Position numbers and translations under genes: made by a program. DNA of 64,000 nucleotides from Guillardia theta CCMP2712 (lineage: Eukaryota > Cryptophyceae > Pyrenomonadales > Geminigeraceae), in assembly GCF_000315625.1 (NCBI RefSeq), contig NW_005434668.1:4852-68851 (forward strand), written 5' to 3'. Shown here piece by piece: positions 36,790 to 49,200 of the stretch. The stretch's first letter is position 1. The number at the start of each line of letters is the position of its first letter. The notes beneath the pieces are model-generated. The model did no database searches. It was not told the DNA's origin and saw nothing but the letters and a program-made list of their open reading frames with translations.

Positions 36790-36849
36790 CCCTCCCTGTT
36801 GCTCCTGCTCTACCAGCCCAACCACCCCATGCAGCGAAACGTCACCGAG

Positions 36850-37060
36850 AAATGTGTGACTTTTTTTTTACAGTTTGACTTAAGGTAACGTATTCCGTAA
36901 CGGCCCGGGGTGTTTGCCACAATGACAAACTACTCAGTAGTACTGAGTACAAACACAATGGCAAACTAGTCAGGGTCAAGCCTCCTCGACTCTCATTATT
37001 GTCCTCGTACTGATTTTTACCTTCACTTTGAGTAAAGGTACAGACACAAGGGGCGTCTCT
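36850..37060. repeat. Dispersed element with 30-bp motif (minus orientation)
   Basis: Carries a slightly diverged copy of the 30-bp motif at 37007-37036 in reverse orientation, next to a GC-rich patch (CGGCCCGGGG). It sits between the 5' end of the giant gene and the 3' end of the next minus gene. Confidence 0.6.
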
Positions 37061-37197
37061 GAATACAGGAGGTCTTTCCATTTTTGCAATCCATCATCTA
37101 CCGGGAGCACACAGCCTGCTGGTCCGTCCGTCCGATATCAATATTTACTGCACTCCCGCCATCACCTCCTCTCGGTCATGACCGCCAGAGCCTGGGC

Positions 37198-38148
37198 TCA
37201 TGGAACGGACGGATCGGGCAGTTCACTGTTGGCCTTCTGACGGAGAGAGCAAATTTCGAGATGCAATCCCAAGTCAGCAGAAGATTCGTCGTACAAGATC
37301 ACACGCTGTGAGAAGACCTTTGCAACCTCTTTGAAGAATCTGATCTCCTTTTCACTTGCACTTGCTGATACATACACAAACACAAACGGGAACGGTGGCA
37401 CGCACGGTATAGGCTCCATGACATGCCCTTCCAAGATCGTAAACGTATTGAGACCAGGCATTTCAAGGTCCTCGGGTGCCTTCATTTGTTTCCATACTGC
37501 CTTCCGCAAATAATTCCAGTTGGACAACAGAGCATCCATGCGTATCATGGACAGCCGCTTCTGCTTTATCAGCATCAAATCTTCCACATCCAAGTCCGCT
37601 GCCTGCAATTGGAGCTCTTTCGAGTTGAGATTTCTATCGTAATAAAGGACGTTGGCCACTCTCGCAAACAGATTCCCGACAAGGAACCTGTGTTTGGAAT
37701 TCATTCTACACATTTCAAACAAGATTGGTGCTCACTTTTGAGTCGAGTAGGATAGCTGACGCTGGTAGTGACTGAGAAGCTCCAGATGGTCTTGTCTCTG
37801 CTGTCTTATCTCCATCTCTAGCTCACTGATCTTCTTGCGTGCCTTCTGTATCTCTATTTCCTTGTGTTCCTCCATCTTCTCCTTGTTCTCCCAGTCCGCG
37901 CCCGACCGTGAGCTCAAGACTCGTGACCCCACGGTGAAAGCGCCTGAGGGGAAGCCTGGAAGCATTCCGAGATGCGGTCGACGCCTCAAGCCCATGCTGG
38001 GAGCTGGCATGACGAAGGAGGGCATCAGGGTTCTTGTTGCGAATCTGTTTGTGAGAGTGCTGGCAGCTGGCATGACAAGCACGGCAAGCAGCATGGTGGT
38101 AGGGCGAGCGGCAAGCAGCATGGTGGTAGGGCGAGCGGCAAGCAGCAT
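37198..38148 (-). CDS. Organelle-targeted coiled-coil protein of unknown function
   Basis: Unrecognised protein of about 300 residues in two exons separated by an intron of about 35 bp (near 37700-37735); the join STQK/MNSKHRFLVGN keeps phase. The N-terminus has two and a half copies of MLLAARPTT, then a hydrophobic segment MLLAVLVMPAAST and an Arg/Ser/Pro-rich, acid-free stretch to about residue 75, which looks like a signal peptide plus transit peptide or a mitochondrial presequence. Then follow a coiled coil (KARKKISELEMEIRQQRQD) and a globular part with LEGHVMEPIPCVPPFPFVFV and EKEIRFFKEVAKVFSQRVIL. The stop is at 37198-37200. The repeated start region offers several in-frame ATGs. No family is assigned. 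Confidence 0.7.
38082..38148. repeat. 27-bp tandem repeat over the start codon
   Basis: Unit containing GCAAGCAGCATGGTGGTAGG, about 2.5 copies. On the minus strand each unit encodes MLLAARPTT, so each supplies a start codon for the gene at 37198-38148. Confidence 0.9.
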
Positions 38149-38279
38149 TGTAGTCGGGCCCCGCGGCGGATGGAGGTGGTAGGAACTTGTGGCGATCTCA
38201 AGGGGGGTGACTAGGTAGGGGTAGTCGACAGTGGAAGGACCCGGTGATCATGCAGGTAGTGATTCCCGGCGGAACAGAC

Positions 38280-38400
38280 TCGGGTGACTTCAGGACACTT
38301 GACAGGGCTCGTACTGATCTTTAACTTAACTTTGAGTAAAGACAGGGCTCAGTCCTCAGTCAAGTCCGGCCCGGCCCGGCCGAGACAAATTTGGCTTCAG
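38280..38400. repeat. Dispersed element with 30-bp motif (minus orientation)
   Basis: Near-consensus copy of the 30-bp motif in reverse at 38311-38340, followed by GC-rich CCCGGCCCGGCCGAG. It lies just upstream of the organelle-targeted protein gene. Confidence 0.65.
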
Positions 38401-38675
38401 TAGCAGCCAGACGCAGAGCCTTTCAGTGAATATCGTCATCGACCTCCGCCTGTCAATCATGCGGCTCGTGTCTGAGCTTCCCTGTTCAATGTTTCAGCCT
38501 GACAGCTGAAGTTGATGCGGCGTCCTCACAACTGAGACCAGCATGAAGAAAGCAAAGGTGAGAAGCAAGCAACTCAAGGTCAAAACTTCTCCCTCCAGTC
38601 AGTAATGGGTTCAAGTTCCACGTATCCTCTACGGTTTCACTGAAAAATACGAGGAAAGGAATGGAAAAAATAAGA

Positions 38676-38811
38676 CTTGGAGCTCGGCAGGCAGCAAGGG
38701 AAATGGACCCTGGAGCTCGGCAGGCAGCAAGGGAAATGGACCCTGGAGCTCGGCAGGCAGCAAGGGAAATGGACCCTGGAGCTCGGCAGGCAGCAAGGGA
38801 AATGGACCCTG
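38676..38811. repeat. 33-bp tandem repeat, four copies
   Basis: Four head-to-tail copies of a 33-bp unit containing GGAGCTCGGCAGGCAGCAAG. All frames stay open because 33 is a multiple of three; one plus frame reads GARQAAREMDP repeatedly. It may lie in an intron or spacer downstream of the PRAT gene. Confidence 0.95.
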
Positions 38812-38897
38812 CGTTCCTCTGGTCATCTCGGTCTTGCGAGATCGAGAGAGCCCGTCAACGCTGCAGCTCCGTCAGCCTCTTCCCTCCTCCCCTGCCC

Positions 38898-39490
38898 TTA
38901 TCCCCCTCCCATCTTGTTCCTCCTTCCTCGCTCTCCTCCTCTCTCTCCCCCTCCCCCTGTTTCCCTCCTCCCATCTTGCTCTTCCTCGCTCACACCTCCC
39001 TCCTCCCTCTTCCCTCCTGCCTCCTCCCTCCAACCTGCTGTAAATCCAGCTGCAAACAAGGCCCACCGAGGCTCCCCAGTTCTCACAGCCAAGGGCAGGC
39101 CCATGACCTGGAACGACAGTGAGGTGATCTCACGCTATGGCGACCTACCCCTCCCGTGACGAGCCCTGCTGCTGCTGCGTTCTTCCAGTCGCTCCTCTTG
39201 CGGGAATTCTCCATAGAGCAATGCGCAATCTGATAGCTTCAAACTTCATCAGCATATTCGCCGACCGAGCGCACCTCTTACATTCCCAGAAATGCAGCAA
39301 ATCCGACGGTGTTGGCCGCTAAGTTTCTTGCAACATGCATCCCCAACAATCTACCGCGCAGCTGGTCTTGCCAACCATAGTATGTTCCCTGAAATAGCCC
39401 CCACATAAGTCCAATCATCCCGCCCCTAACAGCCCCGTCGACGCCGTAAGCTGTGCACATGGCAGTGATTCTCTTCTTCGGTTGCTCCAT
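38898..39490 (-). CDS. Tim17/Tim22/Tim23 (PRAT) family membrane protein
   Basis: Small multipass protein of the preprotein and amino acid transporter family found in mitochondrial, plastid and peroxisomal membranes. Exons joined in phase: MEQPKKRITAMCTAYGVDGA through VRGGMIGLMWGLFQG, ARNLAANTVGFAAFLGI; then YQIAHCSMENSRKRSDWKNA and AAAGLVTGG (45-bp intron between); then VMGLPLAVRTGEPRWALFAA and GFTAGWREE. The GGMIG-W and HVARNL-AN-VGFAAF-G pattern and the AG-VTGG turn are typical. The frame is open upstream to an acceptor near 39590, so the true start may be in an earlier exon; 39490 is the first in-frame ATG. The C-terminus past GWREE is purine-rich and uncertain. Which organelle it serves is unknown. 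Confidence 0.7.
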
Positions 39491-39893
39491 GCCTCTTGCA
39501 GAAATGAGTTTGAGACGGCGAGTTTGAGCGCTGATGGCTGACAGCCGGGTATCGAGGAATCCTTGCTGTATCACCTTTCGTTGAAACGCTGAGAGAGCAC
39601 GGGAGGGTATTCACTGTTAAGAAGATCCTGACAAGATCCACTCTCAGGCTCCTTTCAGCGCCTCCTCTCAAGCCTCTATCCTCCTCTCACCTTCTTCAGC
39701 CTCTCCCGCCTCGTCACCGTCGTCCACCGCATGGCCGCAACGTGACCCCCTCTTCCCCGCTCATCCCCTTTGCTCTCTCTCCTCGATGGCGGGAGGCGCT
39801 GCGGAGTACCGGCGCCGTATGGAGGAGGGCGGCAGAGGGAGGAGGGCGAGAGGATGCAGAGACATGGGAGGAGGAGTAGAGAGGGCAGGGGCC

Positions 39894-41191
39894 ATGTGGC
39901 GACAGCGGGGAGCAGCATGGCTCCATGGCCTGTCCTTGCTCGCTTGCTTGCAGCTCGCGTCCACAGACAACCTGAGACTCAACGGATATGCCGCGACCCT
40001 GACGAGAGGAAGAAGGAACTTGTTCGAGCCCATGCTTCGGTTGACTGGAGGATCGGATGAGACCATGAAAGTGAAGGTCAAGAGCATCGCTGGGGATAAC
40101 TTCGAAGTTGAGATCGGAGGGAGTTCTACTGTGTTTGATCTCAAGAAGGCAATCAGTGAAGTGAAGCGGTACGACGTGACAGACGAAATGCTGAGGGACT
40201 CATCGAAAGGGATGAAGATCATCCTGCAGGGTAAGATCCTTGATGATTCTCAGACGATCAGCTCGCTGGGTCCCAAGATCTCTTTCTTCGTCATGATGCC
40301 CCCCGAAGGAGTCACCTTGAAGAAGGTTGAGGTCAGCAAGCCACAGGACCAGCCTGCAGTCACCTCGGGACTACAGAACAACACCATTCTGATGGGCGAG
40401 GACCTTGAGGCGAGTGTGCGGGAGATCTGTGGTATGGGCTTCGCGGAGTCCGAGGTCAGGCGCGCACTGCGGTTAGCGTTCAACAATCCCGATAGAGCCG
40501 TCGAGATTCTCTACAATGGAGCGAGTGACGATGCGCAGCAGATGCAGAATGAACAGCCTGCGGAGCAGCAACAGCAACAGCAAGGAGCGTCTCCCGAGGC
40601 ACCTTCTCATGGCTCGATGCCTTTGCGCTTCAACATGGATGCTCTTGCCGTCAACGCTAGTGAGGCAGGAGCAGGAGGGAATCAGCTCGAGATGCTAAGG
40701 AGAGATCCTCAGTTTGCTTTCGTCAGGCACTGTGTGCAGAGTCAGCCAAGTCTGCTCCCGGAGCTCCTGCTGCAGATAGGTCGAGTGAACCCGTCGTTGC
40801 TGGCTACCATCAACCAGAACCAGGCCGAGTTCGTACGGATCGTGAACGAGCCTGTCTCTCCGGAAGAGCTGCAACGATCGATACAGTTCCTAGAGCAGCA
40901 GAGGCAGGGAATGCAGGGGATGCAGGGGATGCAGAACCCTCAAGAGCCATCACAGCACACCATTCAACTCACTAGGGAAGAACTTGACCAGGTCGAGCGA
41001 CTAGAGCAGCTGGTGGTTCCAATGGGCCTCGACCGTCAGGCAGTGCTGGAGGCTTGGCTGGCATGTGATAAGGACGAACAATTAGCTGCAAACTACTTGT
41101 TGAACAACTTGGAAGACATTCTAGCTTCCAGAGGAGGTTTTTGTTCTTGTTCCTCTTCTCCTTTGATTTGCTTGTAGATTATCGCGATTGA
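39894..41191 (+). CDS. RAD23: RAD23 ubiquitin receptor with N-terminal targeting extension
   Basis: UBL-UBA shuttle protein that brings ubiquitinated substrates to the proteasome and partners XPC/Rad4 in repair. Domains: UBL (MKVKVKSIAGDNFEVEIGG to ISFFVMMPPEG), UBA1 (EASVREICGMGFAESEVRRA), Gln-rich linker, STI1/XPC-binding (LEMLRRDPQFAFVRHCVQSQ to INQNQAEFVRIVNEP) and UBA2 (VERLEQLVVPMGLDRQAVLE to AANYLLNN). The last intron (about 41 bp, GTTTTT...TGTAG) gives an end ASRGDYRD with TGA at 41189-41191; without splicing the frame stops at 41177. Unlike ordinary RAD23, the UBL is preceded by about 60 residues: MWRQRGAAWLHGLSLLACLQ and LASTDNLR, then an Arg-rich stretch. This resembles a signal peptide plus transit-like peptide without Phe at +1. 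An upstream in-frame ATG at 39786 would bury it, so 39894 was chosen. Confidence 0.9.
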
Positions 41192-41623
41192 CGAACTCTC
41201 CTCCAAGGGTTTCACCTCATTCTGCGGAGCCTCGCGTGAGATGCGGGGATCAGAAGACTGCAGACCAGCCCAGGACCTGTGCATGAGAGATTTACAGCAG
41301 TGGGGTGTAGCGGGTCACGGCATCCACTAGGTTGAAAGGAAAATCCTCGCATCTCTGCTGTTGTTGTAGATAAAGTAGAGGAGGCTTGCTCATATAAGAC
41401 AGTAAAGTAAGTGCACATAGAGGTTGGTAGATTTCACAGTTGGTGAGAGTGAAGCACCCAATCTCGCTTGCTGCATTCAGAGAGGTCAGTCATACAGGAT
41501 GCAAGTAGAAGTATCTACAGAGTTGCAAGGTTTATACACTGCACATGTCAACCAGAGTCTGCATTACAACCACCTCCAGTCAAGAGATTGGTTTCCCCAC
41601 TGTAATTGTCGCTTCCTAGAGCT

Positions 41624-44600
41624 TCAGAACTTGAAGATCACCGTCGGAGTTTCCACATCCTCCATATCCTGAGGGAATATAAGAACTTCAGAAATGTCTC
41701 TATCTACACTCACATCGTTCTGCAAACTGCAGGCGGGTAAGATGTAAGTGCCCGTGAAGTCTGGGTTGTATCGCTTGTACACCTCGCTCATCCTGCAAAC
41801 AACAAATCATTCTTCAAGAAAGCGATGCAAACCCTCAATTACTTGCAAGGCAAATTCTTCTTCGTTCCTTGCATGAACTGGTTGTAAAATGCGATGGCAG
41901 CATCTCCAATCTGAACTCCGATAGCTGTGCATGTCACTCCATACTCGTTTTTCCAGAAATCAACAAATTCTTGAACAGTCAAGTCTCCCTTGTCAATCAC
42001 AATCTTGTCCCAGACAGTGAAACCGTCCGCCGGAATAGTCTTCAAGTCTTCCTCCTCAACGTACTCGGGGTGATTCACGGGGTCTGGAACCTTCTTGATC
42101 GTTCTCGGCACTGTCTTGGGAGCTGATTCTGGATCTATTTGCATGAACATGGGGAGCGCAAGGTTTGCCTGAAGGTCTTTGAAGACCGCCTTGTCGGGGT
42201 TTTGGAAATACTTGATCATCTCTATACAGACAAATCCAGTCACCATTGAGGTTGTGGTGGCCAAGGCAGGAATGATACGACCAGCTATCAATCTTGCTTG
42301 TAGCTTGTCGACCTCTTCGATACTGTAGTTTCTTGCTCGAAGGTTCGCAAACGCAGAAATGAAGTCCATGTGGAAGTTTGTGTCGTCGTCCTTTTCGAAT
42401 TCCATTGGAGACACCTTCAGATTGGGATGAGACTTGAGATCTGGCAGCTTTGCCAGCTTGTTCTTGACCTGCTGAAGGGCATCGGTGTTCGAGTTTGAGT
42501 CTCGATCATCGGCTGAACGTTCTCCCGTTTCAATCTTCACTCCGTCCTTGGGCTGGAACTCTGGGACGACAACAGACGCAAGGATCGGCTTGAAGAAGGA
42601 GGGATCCCGCGTTTCCTTGTAGTCAGATACGTTGTACAATCTGGCCTTCAGATTCGATGCTGCGATGATGAAGTTCATGTGCATGGCATCGTCAGCGTTG
42701 AATTCGAGCATAGTTGGAAATCTCTTAGGAGGCGACCAGAACGGTGCTCCACTCGAGTTGACCATATCCTTTGGACAAGAAAAGATGAGTTGCTTGATCT
42801 TATTCGTGAAGTATTCTTCAAACTTCAAACGAGACCAGACCACACAATCCTCAAACGATTTGACCATTCCGTCGCAGAGAAGCTCAATAATTCCATCCAG
42901 GATTTCATTAGCTTCCTTTGCCTTGCTCTGCGCATCTGGCAACTCAGAGCCATCTGCACCCCAAATCTTGCTGGACATCTCATTCTTGTAGTTCGGATCC
43001 ATGATGTACTTGGCAGCCTCGCTTGCCTTTGTGTCAAAGATTCCGATGAATTCCGAACGGCCAAGAGAAAGGCAGTGATTGATGTTGTGAGGAAAGTTGT
43101 GGAGCGCACATTCGGGCGCCTCTTTAGTTTCAGGATCCTTTCGCCCACCATAGTTGATCGTCTTGTGAGGAATCACACATTGCGTATTGCATTTAGTGCC
43201 CATCGTCCCAGATTCAAAAAGAGGCTTCTCAAAGAAAACACAGCGAGCGTCGACATACTGCCTAGCCTTCACGTTGTCAAGTGCATTCACCACACAGTCC
43301 AGTCCTGACCAGAATTTGTCATGGTAAACATCTTCGGTGTTTGGTGACACTCGGTCTTGATTTGCGTCAACCCTAATATTCCCATTCATCTCTTTGATCG
43401 CTGTAGTTGCAGCGATAGATTTGCTCTGCCCCACGTTGTAATTTCTGAACAAGAATTGACGGCTCAGATTCGACTTCTCGATGACATCATCATCCGTGAC
43501 AGTCACCTTACCATTCGGTCCACATGCAACACCCATCATGGCAAAGTTCTTGAAGAGCTCACAACCCAGCGCGCCACAACCCACCATGAACAAGTTCAAA
43601 GCACCCAACTTGCCCTGGAAGGATCTTCCAAACACGGTTATTTGCGCATCATATCTCGACCCTGTAGGTTGCACCTCTTCAGGGAGCATGCTGTCATAAT
43701 CTGGAAGCATCTCTATAGAGTCCAAGTACACATACTGGTAAACCGGATGATGCTTGTTCGACACAGCCTTGGCCACCTCTTGCCCCACGATTCCTCCAAA
43801 AATAGAGGCCATAGGAGAGAGAATAGCACGCGCTGTACGAGAAATCTTGCGGACTATGCTCTCGTCGATTTCGACATCAAAGCCATTCTTCGCTTTGCAA
43901 TCCTTTGCAATCTGAACCAGCGCATCTGCAGCTGCTGCATCCTGAGTAGCTGGAAGGTCTCCCTTCTGCCTCTGATACTCGTCCAAGGCATTGAAGACCA
44001 GGTGCAAAAGCTCTGGGCGACCAAACTTGTCGAAGTCAAAAACTCCATTGAACTGGTTGGGATCGCGACTGAAATCTGGATTTTTGATGTTTTCCTCCAG
44101 AGATTTGAACTCAAGCTTCTTGGGCAGTTTCGCTTCGATGACAGTGCCATACCTATTCAGACTTTTTCGTTCATACTTGCCAAAAGACGTGGTATCGAGA
44201 TCAACTTTGAAGTTGTACATGGCGGTGTCAACCACTTTGACTGGACCTGGTAAATTGTTTAACTCTGTCATCCCTTCCACGTCTTTGAAGGTTACCCATT
44301 CCCCAATACCAAACTCTACTTGTTCATCATTTGGGACTGTGATCACTGCCTGCTTGTCATTGCTGACATGATAAATGATTCCTGAGTGAGGATTTTCGCC
44401 ATTGACATCATTGACAACGAATTCAGGGCCAAAGTCTGCAAATATTTGTCCACATGCACCGCGGACATCCACTCTGATGAACTTAATCGGAGGAGTTTGA
44501 GATCGGCAAAAGTTGTTGATGCTGATTATGCCAGTCAAAGGGGAAACCAAGACAATCACCAAAGTAGAGCGATAGTCACCTGATGCATTCATCCAACGTC

Positions 44601-45247
44601 TTGTCCACAAGGACAACAACAGTGTGACCTGGCAGAGTTATGCATCACAGAGGTGGATTCATTCATCCATCCATGAACCACCTTTGATCATCTCGGTGTT
44701 CAATGGAGCAGTTTGCACATTCACAACGACCTAGAAAAATTATCAATCCCAACAAGTTGAACAAAAAAACGGCACCGCTGTGTTGAGCTCCTGAAGCTTT
44801 GGAAGCGAAGCTGCAGCCCTATTCTTTCCTGCACAGTATCCAGTCACATGCGGAAGCACTTTCCAACATCATCATCAGTCAGTACCAATATCCTTCTCGG
44901 ACAAGTAGAACTGAGAGGATAGGTCCCAGAGAGTGATGTCTTTGGAATCGTGGAGTGTCAACACTTTCACTCCGCCCAAAAGAACATTCTTGGCGACTTC
45001 ACATCCCAGACCATTGAGGCCAGAGATGAAAACCTGGCACACTTATGAGGACAGTCAGAAACTAAGTTCCAAGACGAACCGTTGAAGATGCTACGGCCCT
45101 TACGACATCTTCACCCAAGGCCGCAATCGTGCGAGAGTACAAGTCCTTGTCGACCTCCTGTTGCGAGACATCAGCGAGAAACAAACAGCGGAAGGCAAAG
45201 GAATTCATCACCTGCCCTTCCACATTCATTGGATCCGGCATCTGCAT
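41624..45247 (-). CDS. UBA1: Ubiquitin-activating enzyme E1
   Basis: Activates ubiquitin with ATP and loads it as a thioester for transfer to E2 enzymes. Multi-exon: start [12 protein letters not shown] at 45247, then [40 protein letters not shown] and [63 protein letters not shown]; a long open exon (about 44570-41839); and last exons [20 protein letters not shown] and [14 protein letters not shown], with TGA at 41624-41626. The active adenylation site has [20 protein letters not shown]. The catalytic Cys lies in [11 protein letters not shown], the position of the family's PxCTLxNFP. The ubiquitin-fold domain is at the C-terminus. No targeting extension is visible, so this is likely the cytosolic/nuclear enzyme. 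Length is about 1,060 residues, normal for UBA1. Confidence 0.95.
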
Positions 45248-46232
45248 TCATGATAAAATGTTATCACATGATTAAAAACGACGAAAAGAATCATTGCAGT
45301 TTGAAATTGCGATCCACACTGTTTGAATGGGAGCAAACAAAGAGGAAGAGGGCTTTATGACATGATTCAAACAAGTATCTCAACCATGTAAGTCTGGGTA
45401 ATATGGAGCCTACGATGAGCAGAGCAAAGCACGAAAAGCAGACATCGAGCAAGATATATCAGAGGAAACAAGGATAACATTGCTTTGTAAGTGCGGCCGG
45501 TGATTTGATACAGGTCTCATGCAAGATCAACAACGTTCATGGATGGAGGAAAGAGGCAGGAGAAGGGGGGGGGAAGAGCGAGTCAGTCTGGAGCTGGAGC
45601 AGCTGTTGGCCATGGCAGGTGCAATTTCAATCTGCAGCTAAAGTGCATAGCGCGGGAAGCTGGCAAAATGGAGACAGGGTGGGTTGATGGTGTAGCAGTG
45701 GGGTGGTAAACCAGAGAAGTGTGGGGGTAGTCTGGGATACAATCAGGATTGTTGGGGGTGCATCAAATCGATGTATGACCGGTCAAGTCCAAATCAGGGG
45801 TACTTGCGGTAAACTATAGGGGTGTTATCTGATCTTTCAACGGCCCATACGGGTAGCACAGACTAGTGGGGATTATGGGGGTAAGGGTGGTGTACGTCAC
45901 CTCCGAACTTTTCAATGTTTCTGAGAACTTTATGCGCAACAGATTGAAAGGTTCGGGTTTTATCTGATCCTACCTTCCTTCGAAGGTTCCTTCTATTTGA
46001 TCAAAGGTTCTCATTTTAGTACTGTTGAAATTGACTAAAGTTTCATTTTCATCCTAAAGTTCCCAGACGATCTGAAAGATTTGACCAGTTTGACCTTCAA
46101 GCACCGCTTGTCCAACCACCCCCACCAAACACGGAATTTCATCACCGGTGAAATATCCTCAAATTTCAAGATTTCAATATAGGTAGGGTATACTACCCTA
46201 CCTAGGAACGTCCCTACGGGAGAGGGGACAGA
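45248..46232. other. Divergent intergenic region with G-rich tract
   Basis: Shared upstream region of UBA1 (minus) and the kinase gene (plus). From about 45660 to 45900 the plus strand is G-rich (GGGGTG, GGGGGTAG words), the complement of the C-rich tracts elsewhere. 45900-46210 has repeated AGGTTC / AAAGGTT words and ends with CTACCCTACCTAGG just before the kinase start. No gene seen. Confidence 0.6.
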
Positions 46233-49200
46233 ATGGAGGGCTTCAATGGCTGGCGCGAGCTAGGTAGCGGAGGGCAGGGGAGGACGATGACAGCGACGGA
46301 GATACTGACAGGGTATGTGAGAGTCATCAAAAGAGTCCCCTGCCCATCCATCCGAGCCGGCAACGATGCGCTGCAGGAAGCAAAGTTCCTTCAGTCCCTC
46401 GACCACCCCCACGTGGTCAAGTACGTGGACGTGTTCTTGCATCAGGAGGGGCAGGAGCTGGAGGTCTGTACAGTAATGGAGTTCTGCGAAGGAGGAGATC
46501 TTGCTCGTAGACTGCAGGACGTCAAGAGTCGCGGTGATTCTTTCACAGAAGAGCAATGTCGCGCCTGGATCTCTCAAGTAGCGATGGGCTTGGAGTATCT
46601 ACACATGGAGAGGATTATTCACAGGGACATCAAACTCCAGAACATCTTGATCACCAAGGAAGAGATACTGAAAATCGCTGACTTTGGCCTTGCGGGAAAG
46701 ATCGACCATGGAATGAGGACCTCCAGGGTGGGCACTCCAGCATACCTTGCTCCAGAGATGTTGCAGCGAGAGGGAACAGGGGAACCGGTCGACATATGGG
46801 GTCTGGGCTGCATCGCGCTTGAGTTGGTGACTCTGTCCTTTCTCACTGACAGAAAAGGCATGCTCGGGGTGGAGGTGCTATCGACCCCGCTGGATGCTGG
46901 AAGACTGCCTCATCGATTCTCCCCCTCCCTCCGCCGCTGCATTGTCTCAATGCTTTGTTTCGATCCTGCTCAGCGACCAACAGCTACCGAGGTCCTTGAA
47001 ATTTGTCAGGTACTAGCCCACTTGCACAGTGCGCTCTGTGCCTTGAGACCTTGGTATGCTGACACTCGCTATGTTTGTCCTCCCAGACTTCCACTCCTCT
47101 TGAGCCCCTCTCAGGTGCCTACAAGGCCAGGCGAGAGCGAGCGATCGCGAAAGTGAGTCGACCTAGACGGTGTTGTCACCGACTCTGACTGTTGGCAGGC
47201 TCGCACTGGAGCTGCGCCCACAGCTGGCAGGGCTGAGATGCCGTCAGAAAGCTCGCATGACGACAGTCAGTCGGAATCCAAAGGCAGCCAGGACGACTGG
47301 TCAGCCTCGATCTTAGGTGAGGATGAGTACGTCTTAGATCACCGTGTTCGAGGCTCAGACTTCCATCAGGACTCGCAGACTCTCTACTGAACAAGGGCCT
47401 GGCCGGACTGATCAACTCCCAATCCTTCAGCGACTCGCACAAGGTGCTGACGCCTTACGGGCTCCGGAGGCGACTCGGGCATGATGCATGCTACAGGGAG
47501 ATGGAGAATCGACCTCGAGATCCAGCAGTCAGACAGATAGAAGAGACGGGGAGAGTTCGGACAGTCAGAGCAACCACCAACGAGCTCGAAGGGATTCCAA
47601 CTCAAACCAGGCTGATCTCGGGCTCGCGCGTGGGAAGTGCGGGGAGTGCGGGCAGACTGTTTGGACTTCACAAAATCGCATGAAGGGCAGGTGAGTGTCA
47701 AATACTCTTGCTCTCACCTGCAAGTGAAGTCGGTTTGAACAAAGTGACGGCACCTACTACCATGAGACTTGCGTCCTCCGAAGGCAGGAGCAAGCTGAAG
47801 CGGCCAAGAGGTGTGTTCTCCTTCACCGACCAGATCCTTACCAAGAGCGTTCAGAGAGCGAGATAGGCCAGATGTGGAAGCACCGTCACCTGACAAGCGA
47901 GCTTGCGACATTGATGATGAGCTGGATCCCGCGATCGTGTGTACCAACACATGCTAGTGGCTGGAAGGTGACTCAAGTGCAGGAGGAGCTCGAGGCGAGG
48001 CATGGAAGAGTCCGCAAGAAAGATGAGAACGGGACTTTTGTGGACGTCAGTTTGCCAGCTCAGCAAAGACCAGCAAGCAGCCTTGAATCTCAGCCCTCCG
48101 CTCCTCCTCTCAATGCAGGTGAAAGCATGGGATGTCCTTGCCGACCCGTTTGATCACACCCTCCTGCCCCGTCAGAAGCAGAAATCCCCTGGGCTCAACC
48201 TCCCGACCCAACAGCTCCTTCCTGGCGTGAGGTGCGCGGAGAAACGGGGGGAGGGAGGCGTGCGAGGGATGACTTGAAGGGATGCAGGACTTTGCGGGAA
48301 TGAATGCGATGATACCCGAGGCATCTGCTGAGATTGAAAGAGCTCAGAGAGGAACCGTTGACCGCACGAAGATCGCAGGTGACACTCGATGTTGTCATGA
48401 CGGAGTTTGACGCCTCATTGGCCAGTCAACGCGTCGCCCAACGGAGTTCACCGACGAGTAGCAAACATCCCCCTCCGAAGGAGCAACAGCAGCGACTCCA
48501 GCGGAAGCTCCGGCCCTCCTTCCCCCAACAATCATGGTGTGGAGTACAGCCTACCGGTACAGCTCTCGGCTCTCGTTGGCACGGCAGTCAACGAGAAGTG
48601 GATCGTTTGCTCCGCATCTCCAGTCAACATACGGACTGAGCCGAGTCTCAAGAGTCAGGTCGTCGGGCAGAAGTACCACGGGGACATGGTCCAGGCTCGC
48701 AAGCGCATCGAGGGGAACGGGGGATGGATCCAGCTGGTGGAGCAAGTGGAGAGGAAGGATGTGTGGATGAGGATCGCGGATGGCCGACGAGTCCTGCTGT
48801 CTCGCGTTCACGGTGAGCTGCAGGCTGAGGGCAAGAGGGGACGATGACAGTGACAGGATTTCCCAGCGGTCCCGGGTGATGAAGCAGCCCCTTCTTCCTT
48901 CAATGCGCGAGGGAGATGGTGGCTGGTCGTGTCTCAAGGGTGTAACGTCCGTGACGAGGTCTAGAGCTCCCGCCGCCTCCCCTCCTCTCTCATGCTCCTG
49001 CAGGCGAACCTCAAGAGCGCTACGATCTCAACTCGCTCCTATGGCGACGTGCTCGAGGCAACAGAGTGCAAGAGCGAGGGAGGTGGATGGGTTCGTATCT
49101 CCCTGCCCGGTATCACGCGCTCCTCCGGCTGGGTGCGGGCCTCGGATAGTGGAAAAGCGATCCTGCGATGCATGGACGGGCAATGGAAAAGCGTGAACGA

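Noticed and set aside
38543-39159. Small plus-strand gene ending MTWNDSEVISRYGDLPLP
   Set aside because: Overlaps antisense with the C-terminal exon of the PRAT protein, whose exon joins keep phase and match family pattern; the plus reading has no family support.
42679-44253. Plus-strand open frames of 209 and 298 codons
   Set aside because: Antisense to the well-conserved UBA1 coding exon.
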